Shown: positions 35,262 to 43,712, numbered from the stretch's first letter. The stretch: 64,000 nucleotides of DNA from Gordonibacter massiliensis (ex Traore et al. 2017) (GCA_900170005.1 LT827128.1:1-64000), one strand, 5' to 3'. Notes: generated by a model from the sequence alone, not told the origin. A program made the numbers and translations.

Positions 35262-37784
35262 CTACAGGTACCTCCCGGTGACGCTGTCGGGGTTCGCGGC
35301 CACCTGCTCGGGGGTGCCGACGGCCACGATGCGGCCGCCGAGGGCGCCGCCGCCGGGGCCGAGGTCAACCACATAGTCGGCGTTGGCGATGACGTCCAGG
35401 TCGTGCTCGATGACCACGACCGTCGCGCCTTGCTCCACCAGGCGGTCGAACACCTCGAGCAGCGTGCGCACGTCCAGGGGGTGCAGGCCGATGGTGGGCT
35501 CGTCGAACACGAACACGGCGTCTTCCTGCTCGCGCCCCATCTCGCTGGCCAGCTTCAGGCGCTGGGCCTCGCCGCCCGACAGCGCCGGCGTGGCCTCGCC
35601 CAGCGTGAGGTAGCCGAGCCCCAGGTCGTGGAGCGTCTGCAGGCGGGCGCGCGCTTTCTTGAGGTCCGCCACGGCCTCCAGGGCCTCGTCCACGCTCCGT
35701 GCCATGAGGTCGGGCAGCGAGACCATATCCACCGGATCGTCGGCGTGCGGCCGGCGGATACGGTCGGCCTCCGGGGCGTAGCGCGAGCCGCCGCACACGG
35801 GGCAGGTGATGTCCACGTCGGGCAGGAACTGCACGTCCAGGCTGATGGAGCCCGTGCCGTCGCATTCGGGGCAGCGCAGCTTGCCCGTGTTGTAGGAGAA
35901 GTCGCCAGCCTTGAGCCCGGCCGCCTTGGCGTCGGGCGTGCGCGCGAAGGCGCGGCGCAGCTCGTCGTGGACGTCGGCGTAGGTGGCTACGGTGGAGCGC
36001 ACGTTGATGCCGATGGGCGAGGCGTCGATGAGGTTCGCGCGCTCGATGCCCTCGGCCTCGATCGAGCGGACGTGGGCGGGGAGCTTGGTGCCGCTCGCAT
36101 GCGCTTTGAGCGCCGGGACGAGGCTCTCCAGCACGAGCGTGGTCTTGCCCGAGCCGGACACGCCCGTCACGGCGGTCAAGCGCCCGCGCGGGATGTCTGC
36201 CTCGAGCGGCTTCACCGTGTGCAGCGCGTCCGTGGCCAGCCGGATGCAGCCGAGGTCGAAGACGTGCTCCGCCGCCGCGCGGCGGCGCACGCGCACCGAC
36301 TGCGCGCCGGAGAGGAAGCCGCCGATGCGCGAGGCGGGGTCAGCCTCGATCCGGGCCACGGAGCCCTGCGCGATCACGCGCCCGCCGTCCGCGCCCGCGC
36401 CGGGACCTATCTCGACGATGTGGTCGGCGGCGGAGAGGATGCGCGTGTCGTGGTCCACCATGACGATGGAGTTGCCGTCGGCGAGCAAGTCGCGCATGAC
36501 GTCCAGGAGGCCGTCCACGTTCGACGGGTGCAAGCCGATGGACGGCTCGTCCAGCACGTACAGCACGCCGGTGGTGCGGTTGCGCACGGCGCGGGCCAGC
36601 TGCACGCGCTGACGCTCGCCGGTGGAGAGCGTGGAGCCCGCGCGGTCGAGCGCGAGGTAGTCCAGCCCCAGGTCCACGAGGCGGCGGGCCGTGTGCTGGA
36701 ACGACTCGGCGATGTTCGCGGCCATCGGGCGCATCTCGGGTGCGAGGCCTTCGGGCACGTCATCCACCCACGCGACCAGCTCTCCCAGGGTCTTCGCGGA
36801 CGCTTCGGCCAGGTTGATGCCCGCCACCTGCGGCCGCCGCGCCGCCTCGGACAGGCGCGTGCCGTGGCAGACGGGGCAGGTGCCCTGCTTGAGGAAGCGG
36901 GCCACGCGCTTCAGGCCCTTCTCGTCCTTCACCTTCGCCAGCGCGTTCTCCACGGTGTAGACGGCGTTGTAGTAGGTGAAGTCCAGTTCGGCGAAGGTGT
37001 CGGTCTTCTTGGCCTTGTACAAGATGTGCTTCTTCTCGGCGGGGCCGTTGAACACGATGTCGCGCTCGGCGGGCGTCAGCTGGTTGAAGGGCACGTCGGT
37101 GCGCACGCCCATCTCGCGCGCGACCTGCTTCATGAGGTCCCACATGAGCGTGCTCCACGGCGCGACGGCGCCCTCGTCGATGGAGAGCGTCTCGTCGGGC
37201 ACGAGCGAGTCCCTATCCACGGTGCGCACGATGCCCGTGCCGTCGCACTCGGGGCAGGCGCCGCCGCTGTTGAAGGCCAGGTCCTCCGCGCCGGGGCCGA
37301 AGAACTCCACGCCGCAGACGGGGCACGTGATGGGGCGCTCGGCGGCGACGGCGAGCGTGGGCGGCACGCGGTGGCCGTTCGGGCACACGTGGCTGCCCAC
37401 GCGCGAGAACAGCAGGCGCAGGCTGTTCAGCAGCTCGGTGGACGTGCCGAAGGTACTGCGCACGCCGGGCACGGCGGGGCGCTGGTGTAGCGCGAGGGCC
37501 GCGGGCACGTGCAGCACCTCGTCCACCGCCGCGCGGCCCGCCTGCGTGAGGCGCCGCCGCGTGTAGGTGGAAAGCGCCTCAAGGTAGCGGCGCGACCCCT
37601 CGGCGTACAGCACGCCCAGGGCGAGGGAGGACTTGCCCGACCCCGACACGCCCGCGATGCCCACGAGCCGCCCGAGCGGGATGTCCACGTCGATGCTTTT
37701 CAGGTTGTGCACGCGCGCCCCGCGCACCTGGATGCGGTCGGGGCCGTGCTGGTCGGATGGATGCGGGTGTCGATTGGTTTCCAT
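35262..37784 (-). CDS. UvrA-like ABC ATPase (UvrA2 class)
   Basis: The product has 840 residues, shorter than the about 940 of canonical UvrA. It has two nucleotide-binding halves: first Walker A GVSGSGKSS (45-53), signature STGERQRVQLA, Walker B VLYVLDEPSIGLHP; second GVSGSGKTT, signature LSGGEAQRLKLA, VFVFDEPTIGLHP. Zinc-finger-like CPVCG/CPECDGTG/CPVCHG pairs are kept. The shorter first half fits UvrA2/DrrC-type paralogues lacking the UvrB-binding insert, often involved in resistance to DNA-binding drugs. The ATG at 37784 has only a weak upstream GGGA. It lies next to a translesion polymerase, which may indicate a DNA-damage cluster. Confidence 0.88.
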   Translation of the reverse strand: METNRHPHPSDQHGPDRIQVRGARVHNLKSIDVDIPLGRLVGIAGVSGSGKSSLALGVLYAEGSRRYLEALSTYTRRRLTQAGRAAVDEVLHVPAALALHQRPAVPGVRSTFGTSTELLNSLRLLFSRVGSHVCPNGHRVPPTLAVAAERPITCPVCGVEFFGPGAEDLAFNSGGACPECDGTGIVRTVDRDSLVPDETLSIDEGAVAPWSTLMWDLMKQVAREMGVRTDVPFNQLTPAERDIVFNGPAEKKHILYKAKKTDTFAELDFTYYNAVYTVENALAKVKDEKGLKRVARFLKQGTCPVCHGTRLSEAARRPQVAGINLAEASAKTLGELVAWVDDVPEGLAPEMRPMAANIAESFQHTARRLVDLGLDYLALDRAGSTLSTGERQRVQLARAVRNRTTGVLYVLDEPSIGLHPSNVDGLLDVMRDLLADGNSIVMVDHDTRILSAADHIVEIGPGAGADGGRVIAQGSVARIEADPASRIGGFLSGAQSVRVRRRAAAEHVFDLGCIRLATDALHTVKPLEADIPRGRLTAVTGVSGSGKTTLVLESLVPALKAHASGTKLPAHVRSIEAEGIERANLIDASPIGINVRSTVATYADVHDELRRAFARTPDAKAAGLKAGDFSYNTGKLRCPECDGTGSISLDVQFLPDVDITCPVCGGSRYAPEADRIRRPHADDPVDMVSLPDLMARSVDEALEAVADLKKARARLQTLHDLGLGYLTLGEATPALSGGEAQRLKLASEMGREQEDAVFVFDEPTIGLHPLDVRTLLEVFDRLVEQGATVVVIEHDLDVIANADYVVDLGPGGGALGGRIVAVGTPEQVAANPDSVTGRYL

Positions 37785-37953
37785 ATTCCCATTGTAGCGC
37801 CCCGAGCGCTCCGCCGCGAGACGGGAAAGCAGCCGCACGCGAGCCTTACGAAGAAGTAAGCGTGCCGTAAGCGATGGGCAAGTTTGCCGCAAGGAGGCCG
37901 CGCCATACTGGAATGCGTGAGGACAGGCACCGTGTCTTGGGAAAGGGGGCGCA

Positions 37954-38952
37954 GTGGGGTACCTATCGCAGTTTCTCGGGCGGTTCAGCGAGAGCTTCTT
38001 GGCGGCGGTGGCGCTGTGGCCCCTGGCGTCGATGGCGCTCACGCTGCCCATCTTGGCGTATTTGTACCATCGCGACGGTCGCATGCGCGCGGCTACAGCG
38101 GTGTCGGCCTATCTTGCGGTGCTGTACGTTTTGGGTCTGGGATGCTTCACGCTCTACCCGCTTCCCGACGGCGCATCCGGCCCCGGCATCACCTACGGTA
38201 TCGAGCCGCGCTTCAACCCGTTGGGCTTCTTCGACGACGTGGCTAAGGACGGGCTCAGGGCTTTGCCCGACATGGTGGCGAACGTGGTGTTCTTCGTGCC
38301 GCTGGGCTTTCTGGCGGGGCGGCTTTTGCGCTGGAGGCTGGTACCGGCGTTGGCGCTGGGGTTCTGCGCCTCGCTTCTGATAGAGACGGCGCAGCTCACC
38401 GGCCTGTTCGGCGTGTATCCTTTCGCTTATCGCATGTTCGATGTGTGCGATTTGATATGCAACACCGGGGGTGCCGCCGCAGGGTGGGGTCTCGCCGCGC
38501 TCGCCGCCCGCCTGCTGCCGCCGGGCGAGCTTGCCCGGGAGGGGCACGTTACGAACCGACCCGGCTTCGTGCGCCGCACCGTGGCGTTCTGGATCGATAT
38601 GATGGTTGCGGGAGCGCTGCTGGTCATTATATTGCTCGCGGCAAACTTTGCCCTGATGGCTATGGGTTTGCCTGCGTGGGCCGACGACAGCGGGTGGGAG
38701 CGCGCGCTCATGGCGGCCGTGTTCGTGACGGTGGAGGGCATTGTGCCCTGGTTTCGGCAGGGCCGCACGCTGGGCGGCGGCTTCGTGCGCATGACGTGCG
38801 AGACGCGTCTGCGCACCGGTTGGCGGAGGGCGGCCTTCTACGTAGCGCGTGTGGCGGCGCTTGCCTGCGCCCTCGTGTTCTCGCCGGTGGCCCTGCCGAT
38901 CTTGCTCGTGTTCTACGTCGTCAAGCGCTGCATGCCCTACGACCTGATGTGA
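37954..38952 (+). CDS. VanZ-like and RDD-domain fusion membrane protein
   Basis: The product has 332 residues from GTG 37954 (GAAAGGGGG upstream). Residues 20-180 resemble VanZ: four membrane segments, with NVVFFVPLGFLAGRLL, SLLIETAQLTG and FDVCDLICNTGGAAAGWG. Residues 188-332 are RDD-like: PGFVRRTVAFWIDMMVAGAL, WFRQGRTLGGGFVRM and several hydrophobic segments. VanZ of the teicoplanin-resistance cluster lowers glycopeptide sensitivity; most VanZ homologues have unknown roles. The joining of the two domains is notable. An inverted repeat CTTAC (37845-37849)/GTAAG (37856-37860) lies in the divergent gap. Confidence 0.85.
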   Translation: MGYLSQFLGRFSESFLAAVALWPLASMALTLPILAYLYHRDGRMRAATAVSAYLAVLYVLGLGCFTLYPLPDGASGPGITYGIEPRFNPLGFFDDVAKDGLRALPDMVANVVFFVPLGFLAGRLLRWRLVPALALGFCASLLIETAQLTGLFGVYPFAYRMFDVCDLICNTGGAAAGWGLAALAARLLPPGELAREGHVTNRPGFVRRTVAFWIDMMVAGALLVIILLAANFALMAMGLPAWADDSGWERALMAAVFVTVEGIVPWFRQGRTLGGGFVRMTCETRLRTGWRRAAFYVARVAALACALVFSPVALPILLVFYVVKRCMPYDLM

Positions 38953-39038
38953 GGGGCGGCCGGCGAATGAAGGCTTCGTTCGCCGATGGACGGGATCGCG
39001 TCAACAAGTGCCGAGGCGCTTCTCCGGTCGAACCCCTT

Positions 39039-39146
39039 CCGTAGGGGCGATCTCCTGATCGCCCTCTTGCGTTGCGGGCGCGAGGCGGGTGCCGGTTGGT
39101 TTTCCGGCTTCGCTGGAACGGGCGATCAGGAGATCGCCCCTACGGG
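39039..39146. repeat. CCGTAGGGGCG-family repeat, full-length copy
   Basis: This copy has the same organisation as 31576-31686, with hairpin arms GGCGATC-TCCT-GATCGCC and GGGCGATC-AGGA-GATCGCC and the shared centre GGTTGGTTTTCCGGCTTCGC. It sits between the convergent VanZ-RDD and tex genes and may act as a two-way terminator. Confidence 0.85.
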
Positions 39147-39185
39147 GGTTGCCGTTGTTGAAGGGTTGCCGTTGCGGGGCGGGCC

Positions 39186-41339
39186 TTACGCCTTGCCCTT
39201 CACCATGGAGAGCGAGATCTTGCCGCGATCTTTGTCCACGCCGGTCACCCACACGGTGACGGTGTCGCCCACGGCCACCACCTCGCTCGGGTGCTTGACG
39301 AAGCGGTCGGCCATCTTGGACACGTGCACGAGGCCGTCCTGCTTCACGCCCACGTCCACGAATGCGCCGAAGTCCACCACGTTGCGCACGGTGCCCGTGA
39401 GCTCCATGCCCGGCGCGAGGTCGTCGAAGTCGCGCACGCCCTCGCTGAACACGACCTCGGGCGCGTCGTCGCGGGGGTCGCGGCCCGGCTTCTCCAGCTC
39501 GCCCACGATGTCGCGCAGCGTGGGCGCGCCCACGCCCAGCTCGGCGGCCAGCGCGTCCAGGTCGCCGAGACGGCTCGCGATGTCGGGGACGCCACCGTTC
39601 GCGAGCGCTTCGGGCTTCACCTTCGCGCGCTTGAGCAGCTCTTTCGCCGCGGCGTAGCTTTCAGGGTGCACGCTCGTGGCATCGAGCGGGTTCTTCCCGT
39701 CGCTGATGCGCAGGAAGCCCGCGCAGTTCTGGAAGGCCTTCGCGCCCAGCTTCGGCACCTTCTTGAGCTCCTTGCGGTCGGCGAACGCGCCATGCTCCTC
39801 CCGGTAAGCAACGATGTTTCGGGCCACGGCGCCGCTGACGCCCGACACGTAGCCCAAGAGGCTCGGGCTGGCGGTGTTGAGGTCGACGCCCGCGCGGTTC
39901 ACCACGTTCTCCACCACGCCCGTGAGCGCGCGCTCGAGCGCCGCCTGGTTGAGGTCGTGCTGGTACTGGCCCACGCCGATGGATTGGGGCGGGATCTTCA
40001 CGAGCTCCGCCAGCGGGTCCTGCAGGCGGCGGCCCAGGCTCATGGCGCCGCGCGTGGTGACGTCGAGGTCGGGGTACTCCTCGCTCGCCAGCTTGGACGC
40101 CGAGTACACCGACGCGCCGGCCTCGTTCACGATGGTGTAGCGCACGGGCCGGTCCAGCTGGGGTATGAGGTCGGCCACCACCTCCTCGGTCTCGCGGCTG
40201 CCCGTGCCGTTGCCGATGACGATGACGTTGACGTCGTAGCGCCGCACGAACTCCGCCAGCCGCGCCTGCGTCTCCTTCACCTGGGAGCGCGGCGGGGTGG
40301 GGTAGACGGTGGCGTGGTCGAGCAGCTTGCCGTACTCGTCCAGCACGGCCACCTTGCAGCCCGTGCGGTAGCCGGGGTCGAGCGCGATGACGCGCGCGCC
40401 GCGCACGGGGCGCTGCTGCAGCAGGCTCTCGGTGTTCTTGGCGAACACGCGGATGGCGTCCGTCTCGGCGCGCTCGGTGAGCTCGGCGCGCAGGTCGCGC
40501 TCCACCGACGGCGCGATCAGGCGCTTGTAGCCGTCCGCGATGGCGGCCTTCAGGGGCGCGGTGAACGGGCCGGTGCCGCGCACGATGCGGCGCTCCAGCT
40601 GTTCGACGGCCGCATCGGCGTCGGCGCGCACCTTCACCTTGAGCTTGCCCTCCTTCTCGCCGCGGTTGATGGCGAGCACGCGGTGGTTGGGGATGCGCGT
40701 CAGCGGCTCGGAGAAATCGTAGTACGCCTCGTAGACGGTTTTCTCGGCGGCGTCGGCCGCCTCGACGGACAGCGCGCCGTTGCGCTTGGTGAACGCGCGC
40801 AGGGTCGCGACGTGCTCGGCGTCGTCTGCGACGACCTCGGCCACGATGTCCTGGGCGCCCTGCAGCGCGGCCTCGGGGGTGGGGAAGCCGGCTTCCGCGT
40901 TCACGAGGTCGGCGGCGAGCGCCAGCGGGTCTTTGGAGCTGCGTCCCTGCGCGAGGATGAGTAGCGCCAGCGGCTCGAGCCCGGCGTCGCGCGCCTTCGA
41001 GGCCCGGGTGGCGCGCTTCTTCTTGTACGGCTTGTACAGGTCCTCCACGCGCTGCATGACCGTGGCGGCCTCGATCTTCGCGCGCAGGTCGGCCGTGAGC
41101 TTGCCCTGCTCCTCGATCGAGCGCAGCACCTCCTCTTTTCGGGCCTCGAGGTTGCGCAGGTAGGTCAGGCGCTCGTCAAGGCCGCGCAGCGTGGCGTCGT
41201 CCACGCCGCCGGTGGCCTCCTTGCGGTAGCGGGCGATGAAGGGGATGGTGTTCCCCTCGTCGATGAGGCCGATGACGGCCGCCACCTGCGCGGCAGTAAG
41301 GTTCAGCTCCTGGGCGATGGTTGCTTGGATGGAAGGCAC
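39186..41339 (-). CDS. tex: Tex-family S1 RNA-binding transcription accessory protein
   Basis: The product has 717 residues from GTG 41339 with AGGAG upstream; the reading frame extends further back but without a plausible start. The Tex N-terminal domain (DEGNTIPFIARYRKEATGG), YqgF-like nuclease-fold domain (VIALDPGYRTGCKVAVLDEYG), helix-hairpin-helix region (GVDLNTASPSLLGYVSG) and C-terminal S1 domain (VVDFGAFVDVGVKQDGLVHV) are all present and in order. Tex proteins bind nucleic acid and affect transcription or RNA processing. The gene is separate from its neighbours. Confidence 0.96.
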   Translation of the reverse strand: MPSIQATIAQELNLTAAQVAAVIGLIDEGNTIPFIARYRKEATGGVDDATLRGLDERLTYLRNLEARKEEVLRSIEEQGKLTADLRAKIEAATVMQRVEDLYKPYKKKRATRASKARDAGLEPLALLILAQGRSSKDPLALAADLVNAEAGFPTPEAALQGAQDIVAEVVADDAEHVATLRAFTKRNGALSVEAADAAEKTVYEAYYDFSEPLTRIPNHRVLAINRGEKEGKLKVKVRADADAAVEQLERRIVRGTGPFTAPLKAAIADGYKRLIAPSVERDLRAELTERAETDAIRVFAKNTESLLQQRPVRGARVIALDPGYRTGCKVAVLDEYGKLLDHATVYPTPPRSQVKETQARLAEFVRRYDVNVIVIGNGTGSRETEEVVADLIPQLDRPVRYTIVNEAGASVYSASKLASEEYPDLDVTTRGAMSLGRRLQDPLAELVKIPPQSIGVGQYQHDLNQAALERALTGVVENVVNRAGVDLNTASPSLLGYVSGVSGAVARNIVAYREEHGAFADRKELKKVPKLGAKAFQNCAGFLRISDGKNPLDATSVHPESYAAAKELLKRAKVKPEALANGGVPDIASRLGDLDALAAELGVGAPTLRDIVGELEKPGRDPRDDAPEVVFSEGVRDFDDLAPGMELTGTVRNVVDFGAFVDVGVKQDGLVHVSKMADRFVKHPSEVVAVGDTVTVWVTGVDKDRGKISLSMVKGKA

Positions 41340-41380
41340 GGTCGTTGCTCCTGCTCTTGGGGTTCGCGTTCGGTTCGGCA

Positions 41381-41731
41381 TTATACGCGATGGCCGGCGC
41401 CGTTCTTTTCGCCCCATGCGCACATGGCCTCCATCAGAGGGTACAGAGAGAGGCCCTTCTCGGATAGCCGATACTCCACCTTCGGCGGTATCTGGGGGTA
41501 CTCGGTGCGCACGATCAGGCCGTCGGCCTCCATCTCCTTCAGCTGGCGGCTGAGCGTCTTGTCGGTGATGCGCCCGATCTTGCGTTTGAGCTCGTTGAAC
41601 CGCATCGTCTCGCATTCCACGAGCCAATACATGATAACGAGGCGCCACTTCCCGCCGATCATCGACAGGGTGTAGCCGAACGGGGTGTCGGCAAGCGATG
41701 AGAGGTTGCCCGCGTAAGGCTCCATGCTCAT
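41381..41731 (-). CDS. HxlR-family transcriptional regulator
   Basis: The product is 116 residues, a MarR-like winged helix of the HxlR type: TLSMIGGKWRLVIMYWLV, RFNELKRKIGRITDKTLSRQ (recognition helix), EYRLSEKGLSLYPLM. ATG 41731 has GGAAG upstream. It diverges from a TIGR04076 gene with a compact 117-bp gap containing repeated motifs, so it likely regulates both. A single Cys at about residue 40 (CETMRF) could sense oxidants or electrophiles, as in some HxlR proteins; this is speculation. Confidence 0.9.
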   Translation of the reverse strand: MSMEPYAGNLSSLADTPFGYTLSMIGGKWRLVIMYWLVECETMRFNELKRKIGRITDKTLSRQLKEMEADGLIVRTEYPQIPPKVEYRLSEKGLSLYPLMEAMCAWGEKNGAGHRV

Positions 41732-41752
41732 GCTCCGCTTCCTTTCGAGAAA

Positions 41753-41804
41753 GTACCTATCCTGAAAGACCGTACTATCTTCGCGGTCTGTCACACAGTA
41801 TAAC
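41753..41804. promoter_or_regulatory. HxlR operator region and divergent promoter
   Basis: Direct repeats GTACCTATC (41753-41761) and GTACTATC (41772-41779) lie 19 bp apart, about two turns of helix. AGACCG (41767-41772) pairs with CGGTCT (41784-41789). TATAAC (41799-41804) is the likely -10 for the TIGR04076 gene. Confidence 0.5.
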
Positions 41805-41848
41805 GGGGAGAGGGCGAAAGCCGAACATCACGCGCGGAAGGAGCAGCA

Positions 41849-42199
41849 ATGGCTATGACAAAGGTGAGGATCACCGTCTTGAAAACCACGCTGGACGAGG
41901 AGCTGGCCGCAGAATACGGCGCCCCCGGCCTGAAGGCGTGTCCGATGATGACCGCAGGGCAGGAGTTCCTTGCCGACTACGCCAAGCCGGAGGGCTTCTG
42001 CGACGAGGCGTGGAAGGCCGTGTACCAGTACGTGTTCGCGCTGGCCCACGGCGGGGGCGACGTCGCGTTCTACTTCGACGACTGGATGCGCGAGCCAGGT
42101 AAGGCGATCGTCAGCTGCAACGACGGCTTGCGCCCCGTCATCATGAAGCTGGAGGCCACCGACATCCCCGCCGAGTTGGACTACGCCCCGGTGAGGTGA
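41849..42199 (+). CDS. TIGR04076-family protein
   Basis: The product has 116 residues. It has the pattern of this small, poorly characterised family: KVRITVLKT at the N-terminus, a central GxxxCP (PGLKACPMMTAGQEF) and one more Cys (GFCDEAW). GGAAGGAG lies upstream of the ATG. The cysteines may bind metal or act in redox. It is paired with a divergent HxlR regulator and is likely inducible by the same signal. Confidence 0.75.
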   Translation: MAMTKVRITVLKTTLDEELAAEYGAPGLKACPMMTAGQEFLADYAKPEGFCDEAWKAVYQYVFALAHGGGDVAFYFDDWMREPGKAIVSCNDGLRPVIMKLEATDIPAELDYAPVR

Positions 42200-42247
42200 C
42201 GCGCGCTTGCCATCCGAGCGAGCGGAGCGCAAAGGCGCCGCCCCTTT

Positions 42248-42372
42248 GTCATCCTGAGCGGAGCGAACGTAGTGAGCGCAGTCGAAGGATCCCGCGCGGC
42301 GATAGCCGTGAGCGCTCCAGCTGGCGCCGCACGGGATCCTTCGACTTCGCTCACGGTGTTCGCTTCGCTCAG
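42248..42372. repeat. GTCATCCTGAGCG-family palindromic repeat, copy 3, interrupted by IS110
   Basis: This copy matches those at 33231 and 35088 from GTCATCCTGAGCG through the inner GGATCC arms to CGCTTCGCTCAG at 42361-42372. There it stops one step short of the expected GATGACA. That missing piece reappears at 43713-43720, on the far side of the IS110 element. The repeat therefore marks the insertion site. A partial copy (GAGCGAGCGGAGC, 42217-42229) precedes it. Confidence 0.9.
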
Positions 42373-42400
42373 ACGCTCCTATGTTGTCAAGAGGGCTTTC

Positions 42401-43453
42401 TCACGCCATCCCCGGGGCCTCCATGTCCCGCACGATGGCATGGTAGGCTTCGCGGGCGATGTAGCGCTTGAGGCAGCGTATCGCCTCCCTCTTCGTCTTG
42501 CCCTCGGACATCCTGCGCGCGACGTAGGCGCGGGTCCTCTCGTCGTGGGCCATGCGGGTGATGGCCATGGTGTAGAGCGCCGAGTTGGCCCGCCTGTCCC
42601 CGCCCCGGCTGAGCCGGTGGCGGCTGGTCCTGCCGCTCGAGGCGGGGACGGGGCTCGCCCCGCACAGCATGGAGAACGACGCCTCCGAGCGCAGGCGGGA
42701 GACGTTCGCGCCCGCCGCGAGCAGGAGCCTCGCGGCGACGTGCGGGCCGGCGCCGACGAGCGCCCGCACCGAGGGGACGAGCTTCTCCGTGAGCGCGTCG
42801 ATCCTCGCCTCCAGGTCCCCGGCCTCCTTCTCCAGCGCGAGCGCCCGGCGCGCGAGCGAGCGGAGGGCTGCGCGCAGGGACGCCTCGGGCGTCGCGCCCG
42901 CGCCCGGGCGCATGGAGGCGCAGGCGCGGGCGAGCTCGGAGGACCCCATGCCCCGAAGCGGCGCGCGCATGCCCTCGGGCAGGGAGACGACCCGGGCCTG
43001 CAGCGCGTTCAGCGCCGCCGTCCTCGCCTTCACGGCGCCCTCGTAGGCTGCCTCCAGCGCGCCCAGGGCCTCGGCCTCGAGGCCCCGCGACTTGGCCGGC
43101 GCGCAGCGGGCCCCCGCGAGCGCCGCGCGCGCCGCCTGGACGGCGTCGAACCCGTCGTCCTTGCCGCGGCGGCGCCGCTCGGAGCGGTCGGGCGAGACGA
43201 CCTCGAGGACGGGAACGCCTGCGAGCGCGAGCGCGCGGGCGAGCCCCGCCCCGTAGCCTCCCGTCCCCTCGACGCCGACGGCCGAGACCTCCCCGAACCC
43301 GCGCATCCACGCGAGCATCGAGGCGTAGCCCCCGGCGTCGGCGGGGAACGGCCGCGCGCCGAGCAGCGCGCCCGCGGCGTCCAGAACCGCTGCCGCGTGG
43401 GCGTCCTTGTGCGTGTCGACGCCCCCTGTGACAACCCTGCATCCGTCTGCCAT
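42401..43453 (-). CDS. IS110-family transposase/recombinase
   Basis: The product has 350 residues. The N-terminal RuvC-like DEDD domain has Asp13 (GGVDTHKDAH), Glu62 (VGVEGTGGYG) and Asp100/Asp103 (KDDGFDAVQAA). The middle is helical (coiled coil about 190-230). The C-terminal Tnp domain carries LVGAGPHVAARLL and CGASPVPASSGRTSRHRLSR, where Ser272/273 is the probable catalytic serine. GGAGG lies 9 bases before the ATG. The frame is intact with all catalytic residues, so the element may be active. Enzymes of this family are guided by an RNA made from the element's own non-coding end. Confidence 0.95.
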   Translation of the reverse strand: MADGCRVVTGGVDTHKDAHAAAVLDAAGALLGARPFPADAGGYASMLAWMRGFGEVSAVGVEGTGGYGAGLARALALAGVPVLEVVSPDRSERRRRGKDDGFDAVQAARAALAGARCAPAKSRGLEAEALGALEAAYEGAVKARTAALNALQARVVSLPEGMRAPLRGMGSSELARACASMRPGAGATPEASLRAALRSLARRALALEKEAGDLEARIDALTEKLVPSVRALVGAGPHVAARLLLAAGANVSRLRSEASFSMLCGASPVPASSGRTSRHRLSRGGDRRANSALYTMAITRMAHDERTRAYVARRMSEGKTKREAIRCLKRYIAREAYHAIVRDMEAPGMA

Positions 43454-43494
43454 AATGGATTCCTCCCGAAAGGGTTGCGCGGGAAGGCTTCCGG

Positions 43495-43693
43495 GCGAGA
43501 CGATCCTATGGCATGTCGGGCGCCCCCCGACGGGCTCCTATCAAGTCATCCCCGAAGGCCCCCGCGCGGTTTTCACGGCGAAGCCCCGCCTGCCGGCGAC
43601 GAGCCTGAGCGAAGGCACCGAGGGCCTGGATGACAACGGGTCGGCCGGCAGGGCGGGGCTTCTCTTCCAATGACGCTCCTCATCATCGGAAAG
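43495..43693 (-). ncRNA. Candidate IS110 bridge RNA with target- and donor-binding loops
   Basis: Read on the minus strand, the outer stem of loop 1 is 43644-43662 with 43580-43597 (GAAGCCCCGCC arms). It holds TTGTCATCC (43628-43636), identical to the left target side, and CTTCGCTCAGG (43604-43614), complementary to the right target side, flanking a 4-bp AGGC/GCCT stem. Loop 2 holds ATAGGAGC (43534-43541), identical to the transposase-distal end of the element, then a GTCGGG/CCCGAC stem, then CCATAGG (43505-43511), complementary to the other element end. This matches the left/right target guide and left/right donor guide order of bridge RNAs. Ends of the RNA are inferred. Confidence 0.85.
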
Positions 43694-43700
43694 CGCATCT

Positions 43701-43706
43701 ATTGTC
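43701..43706 (-). promoter_or_regulatory. -10 half of a circle-junction promoter for the bridge RNA
   Basis: Minus-strand GACAAT (43701-43706) lies just inside one end. TTGACA (minus strand, 42385-42390) lies just inside the other. If the ends join through the CT core the spacing becomes 18 bp (12 + 2 + 4), a plausible sigma-70 promoter that would start near 43693. In the integrated element the two halves are over 1.3 kb apart. Confidence 0.65.
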
Positions 43707-43712
43707 CCATAG

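Larger units (their letters stand above)
42373..43712 (-). mobile_element. IS110-family insertion sequence in a palindromic repeat
   Basis: The element is about 1.34 kb. Left and right flanks together restore CGCTTCGCTCAG-GATGACAG, the end of the repeat copy. The dinucleotide AG (CT on the transposase strand) occurs at both junctions and is the likely recombination core. There are no terminal inverted repeats, as expected for IS110. The transposase is on the minus strand. Its upstream non-coding end is long (about 258 bp) and its downstream end short (28 bp), the layout of the IS110 (not IS1111) subgroup. The long end encodes the candidate bridge RNA. Confidence 0.92.

Noticed and set aside
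43580-43662. Hairpin upstream of the transposase as a simple transcription terminator
   Set aside because: Its loop contains both halves of the insertion target and there is no T-tract; a guide-RNA loop explains it better.
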